Both the position numbers and the translations under genes were made by a program. Positions 36,794-46,208 of a stretch of 64,000 bases of DNA are shown one piece after another. The notes under the pieces were generated by a model. That model was given only the letters and a program-made list of their open reading frames with translations. It was not told where the DNA came from and ran no database searches. How positions within the stretch are numbered: position 1 is the stretch's first letter; each line of letters starts with the position of its first letter. This stretch comes from Hohaiivirga grylli (lineage in GTDB: Bacteria; Pseudomonadota; Alphaproteobacteria; Rhizobiales; Beijerinckiaceae), in NCBI RefSeq assembly GCF_039655745.1, contig NZ_JBBYXI010000001.1, positions 744,001 to 808,000 on the forward strand, read 5' to 3'.

Positions 36794-37576
36794 ATGCAGA
36801 CATCTGCTCATCTCTCAGGAAAGGAACCACGAGTTGTTTTATCGGCTCGTGGTCTTAGCAAAAGTTTTGGCGGTTTTCATGCCGTCAAGAACGTGGATAT
36901 TGATGTTCTGGATACGCAGATACATGCTCTTATCGGCCCTAATGGAGCAGGGAAAACAACAGTCTTCAATTTACTGACCAAGTTTCTCCAACCCTCGAGC
37001 GGCCGTATTGAACTGCTCGGAGAGGACATTACTAAAACGGCTCCTGACAGGGTGGCCCGTAAAGGACTGGTGCGTTCATTCCAGATATCTGCCGTGTTCC
37101 CGCATCTGAGTGTTCTGGATAATGTGCGTGTTGCCTTGCAAAGGCCAAATGGTTTGGCAACGCAATTCTGGCAACCCTTGTCCGCGCTTGATCGCCTCAA
37201 TGAACAGGCAGAGGCTTTGATTGATCGGGTCGGGTTACACCGTGAACGCGATGCGATTGCCGAGGACCTTTCATACGGCCGCAAGCGTGTCCTTGAAATC
37301 GCGACAACACTTGCGCTTGATCCGCGCGTTCTTCTTCTCGACGAACCTATGGCAGGTATGGGGCTTGAAGATGTTGCGATGGTTGCGGAGATCATTAAAT
37401 CCGTGGCGCGGGATAGGGCTGTTCTTATGGTCGAGCATAACCTCAAGATTGTATCCGATATCTGTGACCACATCACAGTTTTGCAGCGTGGTGAGATATT
37501 GGCTCAGGGTGATTACGCAACGGTCAGTCAGGATCAGCGTGTCCGGATTGCATATATGGGCACAGAGGAGAACTGA
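36794..37576 (+). CDS. HAAT-family ABC transporter ATP-binding protein, LivG-type
   Basis: A 260-residue ATPase. Walker A is IGPNGAGKTT. The signature reads LSYGRKRVLEIA, the LivG-type variant of LSGGQ. Walker B is RVLLLDEPMAGMG and the H-loop VLMVEHNLK. It powers import together with the LivF-type subunit encoded next. The gene begins 16 bases after the binding-protein gene and its stop is one base ahead of the next start. Confidence 0.93.
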   Translation: MQTSAHLSGKEPRVVLSARGLSKSFGGFHAVKNVDIDVLDTQIHALIGPNGAGKTTVFNLLTKFLQPSSGRIELLGEDITKTAPDRVARKGLVRSFQISAVFPHLSVLDNVRVALQRPNGLATQFWQPLSALDRLNEQAEALIDRVGLHRERDAIAEDLSYGRKRVLEIATTLALDPRVLLLDEPMAGMGLEDVAMVAEIIKSVARDRAVLMVEHNLKIVSDICDHITVLQRGEILAQGDYATVSQDQRVRIAYMGTEEN

Positions 37577-37577
37577 C

Positions 37578-38279
37578 ATGGGAGAGATGCTTCACGTCAG
37601 AGATCTGAATGCGTGGTACGGCGAGAGCCATGTTCTTCATGGTGTCGATCTCTCCATCTCTGATGGCGAGGTTGTGACAATCCTGGGACGTAACGGAGTT
37701 GGCAAGACAACAACCTTACGTGCCATTGTGGGGATACTGCGCCAAAGAAAAGGGCATATCTCATTCAAGGGGCGGGATATGATACCGGTGCCTCTGCATC
37801 GCACGGCCCGTTACGGAATTGGCTATGTACCGGAAGAACGAGGCATCTTCTCAACCCTGACTGTTGAGGAGAACCTGCTTCTGCCGCCTGTCGTGGCCGG
37901 AGATGGTATGTCGCTTGATGAGATATATGCCCTGTTTCCCAATCTCCATGAACGGAAAACAAGCCCGGGGACAAAGCTCTCCGGTGGTGAACAGCAGATG
38001 CTGGCCATTGCTCGTATTTTACGAACCGGAGTGGATATGCTCATTCTGGACGAGCCGACAGAAGGGCTTGCCCCCGTAATTGTCCAAAGAATTGGTGAGG
38101 TGCTGAAAGCGTTAAAAGAACGCGGAATGACAATTCTTCTTGTTGAACAGAATTTCCGCTTCGCCAGTAAAGTAACAGATCACTTTTATCTGATGGACCA
38201 TGGTGAGGTTGTTGGCCAGTTTCCGGTTCAGGAGCTGCCAGACCAGATGCCGATGCTGAACAGGGTCTTGGGGGTCTGA
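37578..38279 (+). CDS. HAAT-family ABC transporter ATP-binding protein, LivF-type
   Basis: A 233-residue second ATPase. Walker A is ILGRNGVGKTTTLRAIVG, the signature KLSGGEQQMLAIARIL, Walker B MLILDEPTEGLAP and the H-loop ILLVEQNFRF. ATG 37578 has GAGGAG 7 bases upstream. A much longer open frame extends upstream to 37221, but it overlaps the LivG-type gene in another frame and is not coding. The stop lies 2 bases before the permease start. Confidence 0.93.
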   Translation: MGEMLHVRDLNAWYGESHVLHGVDLSISDGEVVTILGRNGVGKTTTLRAIVGILRQRKGHISFKGRDMIPVPLHRTARYGIGYVPEERGIFSTLTVEENLLLPPVVAGDGMSLDEIYALFPNLHERKTSPGTKLSGGEQQMLAIARILRTGVDMLILDEPTEGLAPVIVQRIGEVLKALKERGMTILLVEQNFRFASKVTDHFYLMDHGEVVGQFPVQELPDQMPMLNRVLGV

Positions 38280-38281
38280 TC

Positions 38282-39169
38282 ATGACAATGATTTTTGGAA
38301 TTCCACTACAGGCTTTTCTCGGGCAGCTGCTGGTTGGCCTGATCAATGGTTCATTCTATGCCATTCTGAGCCTTGGTCTTGCGATCATCTTCGGGTTACT
38401 GCGGGTGATCAACTTTGCCCATGGTGCCCAGTATATGTTCGGGGCTTTTCTTGCTCTGTTGCTTCTCAAGCACTGGCAGGTCAGCTATTGGGTTGCAATT
38501 CTTGCTGTACCCGTCATCGTTGCCGCTTTTGGCGCAATTGTTGAACGGACAATGTTGCGTCGTCTTTATGATCTCGACCATCTTTACGGCCTGCTGTTTA
38601 CCTTTGGGCTGGCTTTGGTGATCGAGGGGACTTTCAGATACCTGTACGGATCTGCCGGTCAGCCCTATGCCCCACCCCAACTGCTGACAGGAAGCTTTAA
38701 TCTCGGTTTTATGTTCCTGCCTGTCTATCGTGGCTGGGTGGTTGTGATTTCTTTGGTCGCCTGTATCGGTACATGGCTTTTGATTGAAAAAACAAAGCTT
38801 GGCTCATACCTCAGAGCTGCAACCGAAAACCCTGTTATTGTTCAGTCTTTCGGTATCAATGTACCGCTATTGCTGACGCTCGTATATGGCCTTGGAGCAG
38901 GGCTTGCCGCTTTTGCCGGTGTTCTGGCTGCCCCCATCTATCAGGTCTCGCCCTCCATGGGATCCAACCTGATTATTATCGTCTTTGCTGTTGTAGTTGT
39001 CGGTGGCATGGGCTCAATCATGGGGGCGATTGTTACCGGTTATATGCTCGGTATTGCAGAAGGGCTGACCAAGGTCTTCTATCCGGAAGCATCCAATATC
39101 GTGATCTTTATCATCATGGCTATAGTCTTGCTTACGCGACCTGCTGGCCTCTTTGGACGGGATGCCTGA
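38282..39169 (+). CDS. HAAT-family ABC transporter permease, LivH-type
   Basis: A 295-residue inner-membrane permease with about eight hydrophobic helices. Typical motifs are INGSFYAILSLGLAIIFGLLRVINFAHG near the N-terminus and the ATPase-contact loop LGSYLRAATENPVIVQSFGIN. GGMGSIMGAIVTGYMLGIAEGL closes the protein. It pairs with the LivM-type permease whose start adjoins its stop. Confidence 0.92.
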   Translation: MTMIFGIPLQAFLGQLLVGLINGSFYAILSLGLAIIFGLLRVINFAHGAQYMFGAFLALLLLKHWQVSYWVAILAVPVIVAAFGAIVERTMLRRLYDLDHLYGLLFTFGLALVIEGTFRYLYGSAGQPYAPPQLLTGSFNLGFMFLPVYRGWVVVISLVACIGTWLLIEKTKLGSYLRAATENPVIVQSFGINVPLLLTLVYGLGAGLAAFAGVLAAPIYQVSPSMGSNLIIIVFAVVVVGGMGSIMGAIVTGYMLGIAEGLTKVFYPEASNIVIFIIMAIVLLTRPAGLFGRDA

Positions 39170-39170
39170 T

Positions 39171-40172
39171 ATGCTCGCACCAAATCAAGACATGACACAA
39201 ACAGCAGCTCTGGGAAGGGGTACGCTTATGCCCATACGTCTTGGCTATCTCATCCTTCCGGGCATTCTTCTGCTGAGCATAGCGCCGTATTTTGTTTATA
39301 CGCCGCTGCTGATGAAGTTACTTTGCTTTGCCCTGTTTGCGAGCGCCTTCAATCTGTTGCTGGGGTATACCGGATTACTCTCTTTCGGGCATGCTGCGTT
39401 CTTCGGAGGGGCCGCCTACATGACCGCCCATTCTGTCAAGGAATGGGGGGTGCCTCCCGAGCTTGGTCTTCTGTTTGGAATGGCTGGGGCTGCCTTTCTC
39501 GGGCTTCTGATCGGGTTTCTTGCGATCAGGCGTAAGGGCATCTATTTCTCTATGATCACGCTTGCTCTGTCGCAGATGGTTTTCTTCTTCTGTTTACAGG
39601 CCAAGTTTACAAAGGGCGAGGATGGTTTGCAGGGAGTGCCCCGCGGCAAGCTTTTCGGGTTCATTGATCTGAACCATCAGCTCACAATGTATTTCTTTGT
39701 GCTGGCGGTTTTCCTGATTGGGATATTCATGATCTGGCGCTTTGTAAACTCACCATTCGGCATGGTTTTGCGGTCGATCCGGGAGAATGAGCAGAGAGCC
39801 ATTTCACTGGGGTATTCCGTGGCGCGCTACAAGCTGGGTGCGTTTGTGATGTCAGCAGCGCTTGCGGGGCTTGCAGGCGGGCTTAAGGCGCTTGTCTTCC
39901 AGTTTGCAACCTTAACCGATGTTACATGGCAGATGTCGGGGGAGGTCATTCTCATGACGCTTCTGGGGGGGATCGGCACTATTCTGGGCCCGATCCTTGG
40001 CTCTTGGCTGGTGATTGCCCTGCAGGATTATCTGGCAACATCTGAGTTTCCGGTAACCATTATTACCGGGCTGGTCTTCATGGTCTGCGTGCTGATCTTC
40101 CGCCGTGGTATCGTCGGTGAGTTTTATGCATCCAGATTTGGTAAAAAGCTCGGCCTTACTTACCGTCAGTAA
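39171..40172 (+). CDS. HAAT-family ABC transporter permease, LivM-type
   Basis: A 333-residue permease with about ten hydrophobic segments. LivM wording includes SAFNLLLGYTGLLSFGHAAFFGGAAY, GIYFSMITLALSQM, GMVLRSIRENEQRAISLGYSV (ATPase contact loop) and LGGIGTILGPILGSWLV. ATG 39171 follows GGGA by about 8 bases; the frame is open upstream to TTG 39153 inside the LivH-type gene. The final codons overlap the convergent NlpC/P60 gene by 7 bases. Confidence 0.92.
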   Translation: MLAPNQDMTQTAALGRGTLMPIRLGYLILPGILLLSIAPYFVYTPLLMKLLCFALFASAFNLLLGYTGLLSFGHAAFFGGAAYMTAHSVKEWGVPPELGLLFGMAGAAFLGLLIGFLAIRRKGIYFSMITLALSQMVFFFCLQAKFTKGEDGLQGVPRGKLFGFIDLNHQLTMYFFVLAVFLIGIFMIWRFVNSPFGMVLRSIRENEQRAISLGYSVARYKLGAFVMSAALAGLAGGLKALVFQFATLTDVTWQMSGEVILMTLLGGIGTILGPILGSWLVIALQDYLATSEFPVTIITGLVFMVCVLIFRRGIVGEFYASRFGKKLGLTYRQ

Positions 40173-41023
40173 TCTTTAAGACGCCGTATCCGGGTAATTG
40201 GCCCACCACCACTTTCCCGGATGCGTAAGGCAGCTGCTGCGAGTTCTTCCACGGCAACAGACATTGTCCAGCCATTGGCATGAATCATCCGACGCGGATT
40301 GATCATGATTCCGACGTGTCCTTTCCAGAAAACAAAGTCACCCCGCTTCAGACCATAGAGATTATCCGGAATAGTGATTTCACTACCCAGTTCTTCTTCC
40401 TGCATGCTGCTGTCGCGTGGGCTTTGAATACCGGCCTGAGCAAGAGAAAGCTGGACAAGGCCGGAACAGTCTATGCCGAGACTGGATTTGCCGCCCCAGA
40501 GGTACGGCGTGTTCAGCAGGCTTTCTGCAACCGTTACAAAATCAGCAGCATGCGTATCAATTGCGGCCAGATGCCTGGTGTAGACATAACCACCATTGGA
40601 AAGTGCAGAATAATCACCCTCATGCCCTGTAACTGAGACAAGGCTACCCATGCTGAGGTATCTGTCAGTCGGTGTTTTCAAACTTGCATCGGGGTAAACG
40701 AATGTCCGCAGGGCATGAACCTTATGGGTAATGTCAGAAATTGCAGTGCTGATATCACTTCGTGGGACATAGCCAACATAATTATCAGTCGTCAGCTGGA
40801 TCCAGGCCCAGTCATCCTTCTGCTCAAAAATCAGAATGCTTTCACCAGACAGGGCCTGTGTATCGACACCACTGTCGTAGGATGCGGAGCGATGCAGTGA
40901 TGAGACGGGTGCTGAAATGGATCCTGCTGTTCCCTTGATGAACCGCGCTGCTTCAACATGGCCTTTCAGGCGTTCATCTGCCAGATCTGCACGATAGGCG
41001 TTGCGGCGTGGATCAAGAGACAT
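40166..41023 (-). CDS. NlpC/P60 family peptidase (C40)
   Basis: A 285-residue putative peptidoglycan endopeptidase. SH3-like domains occupy about residues 35-150 (VSSLHRSASYDSGVDTQALSGE, VGYVPRSDI). The C-terminal NlpC/P60 domain has the catalytic Cys in GIDCSGLVQLSL and His in FVFWKGHVGIMI, with a third polar residue in MIHANGWT. No signal peptide is visible, as in many alphaproteobacterial relatives. AGGAAG precedes ATG 41023. Its partner is the M17 aminopeptidase gene upstream, a conserved neighbour suggesting joint degradation of cell-wall peptides. Confidence 0.9.
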   Translation of the reverse strand: MSLDPRRNAYRADLADERLKGHVEAARFIKGTAGSISAPVSSLHRSASYDSGVDTQALSGESILIFEQKDDWAWIQLTTDNYVGYVPRSDISTAISDITHKVHALRTFVYPDASLKTPTDRYLSMGSLVSVTGHEGDYSALSNGGYVYTRHLAAIDTHAADFVTVAESLLNTPYLWGGKSSLGIDCSGLVQLSLAQAGIQSPRDSSMQEEELGSEITIPDNLYGLKRGDFVFWKGHVGIMINPRRMIHANGWTMSVAVEELAAAALRIRESGGGPITRIRRLKDY

Positions 41024-41047
41024 TTCAAGCTTCCTGCAGATGACAAA

Positions 41048-41398
41048 TCAGACCGAGAGGGTCCTGCTCTTTGAAACTATGATATCCGCCAGACGCTCAA
41101 CGGCAAGAGCGCCTTTCACAGTCCGTTGGATAATAACGTTTCGACCATCTTCTTTATCACGACGGCGGGAGACGAGGTCTGCTGCGCCTAACGTATCAAG
41201 AGCACGTGTAATCACCGGTTTGGTCACGTTTAGTTTGTGGGCCAGTCCTCTGACCGTATGGGGTGGGGGCTCCAGATAAATTGTCAGGAGAATGGCCCAT
41301 TGACGTGCAGAGAAGTTCTGTCCCTCGTCATGGACAAGAGACAGATTAACATCATGCCACAGCTTTATAGCCTGTATAGGGCGCAGATCGGTGGACAT
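41048..41398 (-). CDS. MarR-family transcriptional regulator
   Basis: A 116-residue winged helix-turn-helix protein. HDEGQNFSARQWAILLTIYL leads into HTVRGLAHKLNVTKPVITRALDTL (recognition helix), followed by the wing SRRRDKEDGRNVIIQRT. It is shorter than typical MarR (about 140) and lacks part of the N-terminal dimerisation helix. ATG 41398 follows GGAG by 5 bases; a GTG at 41404 is the alternative. It lies between the M17 peptidase and NlpC/P60 genes on the same strand and may control them; the ligand is unknown. Confidence 0.85.
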   Translation of the reverse strand: MSTDLRPIQAIKLWHDVNLSLVHDEGQNFSARQWAILLTIYLEPPPHTVRGLAHKLNVTKPVITRALDTLGAADLVSRRRDKEDGRNVIIQRTVKGALAVERLADIIVSKSRTLSV

Positions 41399-41485
41399 AG
41401 CCACTCCGGTTCAGAACAAGTCCAGCCATTGTAATGCCGAACCTGTGCTGACAAACCTGCTTTTGGCAACATGCTTTACAGAGTC

Positions 41486-42865
41486 TTAAGGGGCGAAGCG
41501 TTCTTTCAACAGTTTGTGGACAAGACGTGCTGCCTGAACCTCGCCACCTGTGGGTCGGGCCGGCTTGTCGGATGCTGTCCAGCCATAGATGTCAAAATGG
41601 ACATAGTCGGTTGCGTGCTCAACAAAACGTTTCAAAAACAGAGCTGCTGTAATTGAGCCGGCAAAAGGCTGGCTTGCCGTATGATTGATATCGGCAATCT
41701 TGGAATCGAGCCAGGGCGTATAAGGTTGCCAGAATGGCAGGCGCCAGACCGGATCATTCTCTGCCATGCCTATACGGGAGATATCTGCGGCAAGCGTATC
41801 ATTGTCGGTGTAAAATGGCGGCAAATCTGGCCCTGTTGCAACCCGTGCAGCACCTGTCAGGGTCGCGAAGTCAATGATCAGCTCTGGTTTCTCTTCATCA
41901 GCAAGCGCCAGTGCATCACCGAGAATGAGCCGCCCCTCGGCATCCGTATTGCCAATTTCAACACTGATGCCCTTACGGCTCGGCAGGATATCTCCGGGGC
42001 GGAAGGCATTTGCCGAAATGGAATTTTCGACAGCCGGGATAATTACGCGCAGACGGACAGGCAGGTTAGAACCCATGATCATATCTGCGGCTGCCATGGC
42101 TGTTGCTGCGCCACCCATGTCCTTTTTCATCAGGGTCATGGAGTTGCCTGGTTTGATATTCAGGCCGCCGGTATCAAAAGCAACGCCTTTGCCAACGAGG
42201 GTCACCAGAGGTGCATCCTGTTTGCCCCATACGATATCAATCAACCGTGGTGCAACCGCTGATGCACGGCCAACAGCGTGAACCATCGGGAAGTTCTGGG
42301 CCAGCAGATCATCACCTGTTATGACATTGATGGTTGCTCCATATTTTTCCGCAAGCTTTCGTGCTGCAAGTTCAATACCATCCGGGCCAAGGTCATTGGT
42401 AGGGGTATTGATCAGATCACGGCCAAGTGCAACGGACTCGTAAATGCGGGTCACTTCATCAATATTAGCGCCCTGTGGCGGAACGATTTTAGCTGTTCGT
42501 TCCGGCTTGGATGTATACCGGTCAAAGACATAGGAGCCAAGCAGCCATGCTAATAATGCAAGATCCGGTTTTTCGACGGCAGTTGCAAAGCGATAACTGT
42601 TTTCTGGAAGAACCGCAGGCAGTTTTCCAATCAGAAATGGATCAGACAGGTCTGGCTCACCAATACCAAAGAGGACAGCTTCCAGTTTCCCGGTTGTGCC
42701 CGGGAGCAGGCAAAGCTGTCCGGCCTTGGGTTTGAAACCCTGAGCCTGAGCAAAGTTTTTGCCTGTTTCCGGCAGGTCATGGAAGACCTGCTCCCAATTA
42801 TGCGCATGAACAAGCCAGACAGGGATAGCAGGAAAACCAGCAGGAGCAATAAGGTGGTGAGGCAT
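41486..42865 (-). CDS. M17 leucyl aminopeptidase family protein
   Basis: A 459-residue cytoplasmic metallo-aminopeptidase. Metal and catalytic motifs are LVGKGVAFDTGGLNIKPG, MKKDMGGAATAM and the M17 signature NTDAEGRLILGDAL, all intact. The C-terminal HFDIYGWTASDKPARPTGGE is typical of the alphaproteobacterial branch that sits beside NlpC/P60 genes. The N-terminal domain is poorly conserved, as in the family. The ribosome site at ATG 42865 is weak. Confidence 0.92.
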   Translation of the reverse strand: MPHHLIAPAGFPAIPVWLVHAHNWEQVFHDLPETGKNFAQAQGFKPKAGQLCLLPGTTGKLEAVLFGIGEPDLSDPFLIGKLPAVLPENSYRFATAVEKPDLALLAWLLGSYVFDRYTSKPERTAKIVPPQGANIDEVTRIYESVALGRDLINTPTNDLGPDGIELAARKLAEKYGATINVITGDDLLAQNFPMVHAVGRASAVAPRLIDIVWGKQDAPLVTLVGKGVAFDTGGLNIKPGNSMTLMKKDMGGAATAMAAADMIMGSNLPVRLRVIIPAVENSISANAFRPGDILPSRKGISVEIGNTDAEGRLILGDALALADEEKPELIIDFATLTGAARVATGPDLPPFYTDNDTLAADISRIGMAENDPVWRLPFWQPYTPWLDSKIADINHTASQPFAGSITAALFLKRFVEHATDYVHFDIYGWTASDKPARPTGGEVQAARLVHKLLKERFAP

Positions 42866-43076
42866 TTTTAAAGACCATGATCCAGAAATTGAGCGGGAAT
42901 GTTGTGCCAGAAATTATAGAGAAGTGGAAGTGCGTTAGCGCGCGGTTATTGGCATCTTATTTTATGTAGCCTATAGTCAGCCTGCATAATTAAATTACCA
43001 ATTATGCATTATGTCTGCTGAATAGCAGACAGCTGCTACCGATTATTTGGCCTCGAACCTTAGAAAGGGATATGCA

Positions 43077-43607
43077 ATGTCACTCTTAAAAGTTTTTGCT
43101 CCTGCTGCTCTGGCCCTTCTCGCTGCTGGTTGTCAGACAACCAATGGCCCCGTGAATATCACGCAGGAAGTTTATGGCAACGTGCAGCCAGCCGTGTCTG
43201 ATAACTGGCGGGCTGTTGTTTCCAGAGGTGGTTCCATTGCCTATATCTGCCCCGCAAGCCGCTGCCGTGAACCCGGTGCTATTGGTTATTCCGTGGCACG
43301 TGTTAATGCGGATGCAGAATATCTGGTTCGTGAAAAGGTTGTCAGTTCAGAACTCGTCCAGGAAATTGGCGATACTGTTTCCGATATGACAGATGGCCAG
43401 TATCGTCAGCTGAATGTGCGTAATCTGACAAACAAAGAAGCTGCCGGCTTTGAAACCGTATCTTCCTATACAGGTCGCAAGGGTAAATACTACAGTGTTT
43501 CCCGTGTCGGTATTAACGGCAATGAAGTCCGCATGATCACAGGTATGGGTAAGAGCCTGCAGACTGCCCGCAAGAACCTGCGTATTGGTCTGGATGGTGC
43601 GAAGTAA
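43077..43607 (+). CDS. lipoprotein of unknown function
   Basis: A 176-residue protein with a type II signal peptide and lipobox ending LLAAGC (FAPAALALLAAGCQTT), so it should be lipidated on Cys18 and anchored in a membrane. The mature part contains an internal pair of cysteines (YICPASRCREPG) and KYYSVSRVGINGNEVRMI. I do not recognise a named family. ATG 43077 has AAAGGGA 7 bases upstream; the frame extends to 43047 but the lipobox fixes the start. It ends in a strong terminator. Confidence 0.85.
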   Translation: MSLLKVFAPAALALLAAGCQTTNGPVNITQEVYGNVQPAVSDNWRAVVSRGGSIAYICPASRCREPGAIGYSVARVNADAEYLVREKVVSSELVQEIGDTVSDMTDGQYRQLNVRNLTNKEAAGFETVSSYTGRKGKYYSVSRVGINGNEVRMITGMGKSLQTARKNLRIGLDGAK

Positions 43608-43627
43608 GTACTTCGTCATTTTTAATG

Positions 43628-43657
43628 AAAAGGCCCGGTTAAAACCGGGCCTTTTTT
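43628..43657. terminator. bidirectional terminator between the lipoprotein and phosphohexomutase genes
   Basis: The stem AAAAGGCCCGGTT/AACCGGGCCTTTT is flanked by A and T runs and lies between convergent genes. Confidence 0.93.
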
Positions 43658-43674
43658 ATACGTTCAGATCAAAA

Positions 43675-45174
43675 TCAGATCGTCTGATTATAGGCGCCGA
43701 CTTCCTTGTTCTCGCGCAGGATGCTGTCAACAGCATGGAACATTTCGCGCATGCGGGCTTCTGAGACCGGGCTTTCAACCACGACAACCAGCTCTGGCTT
43801 GTTGGAAGATGCACGAACGAGGCCCCATGTGCCATCGGATGTGGTGACACGGACACCGTTGACTGTCACAAGGCTATCAATAGCCTGACCGCCAACCTGT
43901 TCGCCCTTGTCTTTCATCTCGGTGAAGCGTTTTACGACACGATCAACGACTTCGTATTTAACTTCGTCCGGGCAATGTGGTGCCATCGTTGGGGTGCCCC
44001 ATGTCTTTGGCAGATCATTGTAGAGATCAGCCATCGATTTATCAGGGTTACGATCCAGCATGTCACATACGGCGAGAGCGGTGAGAATACCGTCGTCATA
44101 ACCACGGCCAACCGGCTGGTTGAAAAAGAAGTGGCCGGATTTTTCAAAGCCTGCAAGAGCATTAAGCTCATTAACGCGGCGCTTGATATAGGAGTGACCG
44201 GTCTTCCAGTAATCTGCCTTGACGCCCTGTGCCTTCAGAACCGGGTCTGTTGTGAACAGGCCTGTTGACTTCACGTCCACCACAAAGGTTGCATTCGGGT
44301 GCAACTTGGAAAGATCACGGGCCAGCATCACGCCGATTTTATCAGCAAAGATTTCTTCACCGTTATTGTCGACAACACCGCAACGGTCACCGTCGCCATC
44401 AAAACCAAGGCCAACATCGGCGCCTGTTTCACGAACCTTTTCAGCGATGGCATGAAGCATCTTCATGTCTTCCGGGTTCGGGTTATAGCGTGGGAATGTA
44501 AAATCAAGGTTTGTATCCATCGGAATGACTTCACAGCCAATCGCTTCCAGAACCTGAGGTGCAAAAGCACCTGCCGTGCCGTTACCGCAGGCAGCAACAA
44601 CCTTTAGCTTACGCTTCAGTTTTGGACGGTTTGTGAGGTCTGCAAGATATGTTTCGCGGAAGCCATCAACATAGGTATAGGAACCACCCTCACGGGTTTT
44701 AAATTCGCCATTGAGAACGATATCGCGCAGTCGTCCCATTTCGTCGGGGCCGAAAGTCATTGGGCGATTGGCGCCCATCTTTACGCCTGTCCAGCCGTTG
44801 TCATTGTGGGAGGCCGTGACCATGGCAACGCATGGGCAATCAAGAGCAAACTGCCCGAAATAGGCCATTGGAGAGAGGGAGAGGCCAACGTCTTTTACGC
44901 GCATGCCTGCGGCCATCATGCCAGAGATCAGGGCATATTTGATGGAGGATGAATAACCACGGAAGTCATGACCCGTGACGATATCCGGACGCACGCCCAT
45001 TTCATGGATCAGCGTACCGATACCCATGCCAAGGGCCTGAATGCCCATAAGGTTGATTTCTTTTTCAAAAAGCCAACGCGCATCATACTCACGAAAACCT
45101 GTTGGCTTAACAAGCGGCTGGCTTTCATATTCGTATGTATTTGGCTGAAGGGAAGACTGTGGTTTAGGGAGCAT
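43675..45174 (-). CDS. phosphomannomutase/phosphoglucomutase
   Basis: A 499-residue alpha-D-phosphohexomutase that interconverts mannose or glucose 6- and 1-phosphate, feeding GDP-mannose or UDP-glucose and surface polysaccharides. The phosphoserine loop is MVTASHNDNGWTGVKM, the metal loop GFDGDGDRCGVVD, the sugar loop GFEKSGHFFF, and the phosphate-binding loop VRASSNKPELVVVVES. The substrate balance between mannose and glucose is not decidable from sequence. ATG 45174 is chosen; a frame-extending ATG at 45210 adds twelve residues outside the family alignment. Confidence 0.9.
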   Translation of the reverse strand: MLPKPQSSLQPNTYEYESQPLVKPTGFREYDARWLFEKEINLMGIQALGMGIGTLIHEMGVRPDIVTGHDFRGYSSSIKYALISGMMAAGMRVKDVGLSLSPMAYFGQFALDCPCVAMVTASHNDNGWTGVKMGANRPMTFGPDEMGRLRDIVLNGEFKTREGGSYTYVDGFRETYLADLTNRPKLKRKLKVVAACGNGTAGAFAPQVLEAIGCEVIPMDTNLDFTFPRYNPNPEDMKMLHAIAEKVRETGADVGLGFDGDGDRCGVVDNNGEEIFADKIGVMLARDLSKLHPNATFVVDVKSTGLFTTDPVLKAQGVKADYWKTGHSYIKRRVNELNALAGFEKSGHFFFNQPVGRGYDDGILTALAVCDMLDRNPDKSMADLYNDLPKTWGTPTMAPHCPDEVKYEVVDRVVKRFTEMKDKGEQVGGQAIDSLVTVNGVRVTTSDGTWGLVRASSNKPELVVVVESPVSEARMREMFHAVDSILRENKEVGAYNQTI

Positions 45175-45323
45175 GATCAATCTCTCGCTGGCTATGCAAA
45201 GATGCTTCACAACTATAGCAAAATTTTATTCTTCAAGGGAGTAGCAGGCGAACAGAATACCTGCTGCTTAATAGCACATAACACCGGCGCAGTTTAATGC
45301 CAGATGAACAAAATAAAATTAAT

Positions 45324-45353
45324 CGGGCATGGCGTATATTTATGCCATGCCCG
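45324..45353 (-). terminator. terminator behind upp
   Basis: CGGGCATGGC and GCCATGCCCG form a 10-bp stem. On the minus strand it is followed by an A/T-rich tract containing several T. Confidence 0.7.
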
Positions 45354-45361
45354 TGGAATTA

Positions 45362-45991
45362 TCAGCGTGTACCAAACATTCTGTCGCCGGCATCTCCAAG
45401 ACCCGGGACAATATAGCCGTGGTCATCAAGATGGCTGTCGATGGAGGCTGTCCAGATCATGACATCCGGATGGGCTTTGCGGATGACTTCAATACCTTCA
45501 GGAGCTGCCAGCAGGCAGACGAAGCGGATATCTTTTGCGCCGCGCTTCTTCAGAAGATCAATCGCAGCAACGGCGGAATTTCCGGTTGCCAGCATTGGGT
45601 CGAGGACGAGTGTCAGACGATCTGCAATATCGGAAGGGGCCTTGAAGTAATATTCAACAGCCTGAAGCGAATTCGGGTCACGATAGAGCCCGATGTGCGC
45701 AACACGTGCAGATGGAACGAGATCAAGCATGCCATCAAGAAAAGCAACGCCTGCGCGCAGGATAGGGGCAAGCACAAGCTTCTTGCCAGCCAGCTTTGGA
45801 GCACTCATCTCGGTGATTGGTGTCTCAATGGTGACCAGTTCTGTTGGCAGATCGCGTGTGACTTCATAGCAGATCAGCATACCGATTTCATTGGCGAGGG
45901 ATCTGAATACCTGGGTCGAACACTCCTTCTCACGCATGAGTGTTAGCTTGTGCTGAACCAACGGATGGTCGACAACAACGACACCGGACAT
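45362..45991 (-). CDS. upp: uracil phosphoribosyltransferase
   Basis: A 209-residue pyrimidine salvage enzyme that makes UMP from uracil and PRPP. The N-terminal HPLVQHKLTLMREKECSTQVFRSL, ILRAGVAFLDGMLDLVPSARV, the PRPP-binding loop LVLDPMLATGNSAVAAIDLL, and the C-terminal YIVPGLGDAGDRMFGTR are all standard. The gene is at full family length. Immediately upstream lies an inverted repeat and then the AT-rich nuclease island. Confidence 0.97.
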   Translation of the reverse strand: MSGVVVVDHPLVQHKLTLMREKECSTQVFRSLANEIGMLICYEVTRDLPTELVTIETPITEMSAPKLAGKKLVLAPILRAGVAFLDGMLDLVPSARVAHIGLYRDPNSLQAVEYYFKAPSDIADRLTLVLDPMLATGNSAVAAIDLLKKRGAKDIRFVCLLAAPEGIEVIRKAHPDVMIWTASIDSHLDDHGYIVPGLGDAGDRMFGTR

Positions 45992-46025
45992 AGGCCTCTC
46001 CCTTTAAAAATGAACTGGCGGACTT

Positions 46026-46068
46026 TATCGCGATTCTCACTTAAAGAAACTGTCTTTTTGTCGCGATA
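46026..46068. repeat. 8-bp inverted repeat upstream of upp
   Basis: TATCGCGA (46026-46033) and TCGCGATA (46061-46068) are exact complements spaced by 27 bases, within the upp promoter region (minus strand). It may be an operator or a hairpin; the function is unknown. Confidence 0.45.
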
Positions 46069-46208
46069 GCTCCACAGAGGTGGAAAGCTGCTCTGTGAGG
46101 CTGCGATACATGCGAAGAATCTTAGATATCAATAATAAGCTTTGAAATATTAAGCGTTTTTATTGTATTAGTAATATATTCTCTTTTTTGAATTGTGGTG
46201 GGGTAAAG

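Noticed and set aside
37221..37577. N-terminal extension of the LivF-type ATPase
   Set aside because: It overlaps the LivG-type gene in another frame and lacks ABC features; the real start at 37578 has GAGGAG upstream.
41681..42262. 193-residue open frame on the plus strand
   Set aside because: It lies wholly antisense to the M17 aminopeptidase gene, is rich in rare Cys/His/Ile patterns, and has no family likeness.
45329..45946. 205-residue open frame on the plus strand
   Set aside because: It mirrors upp on the opposite strand; upp is certain from its motifs and the mirror has no recognisable domain.
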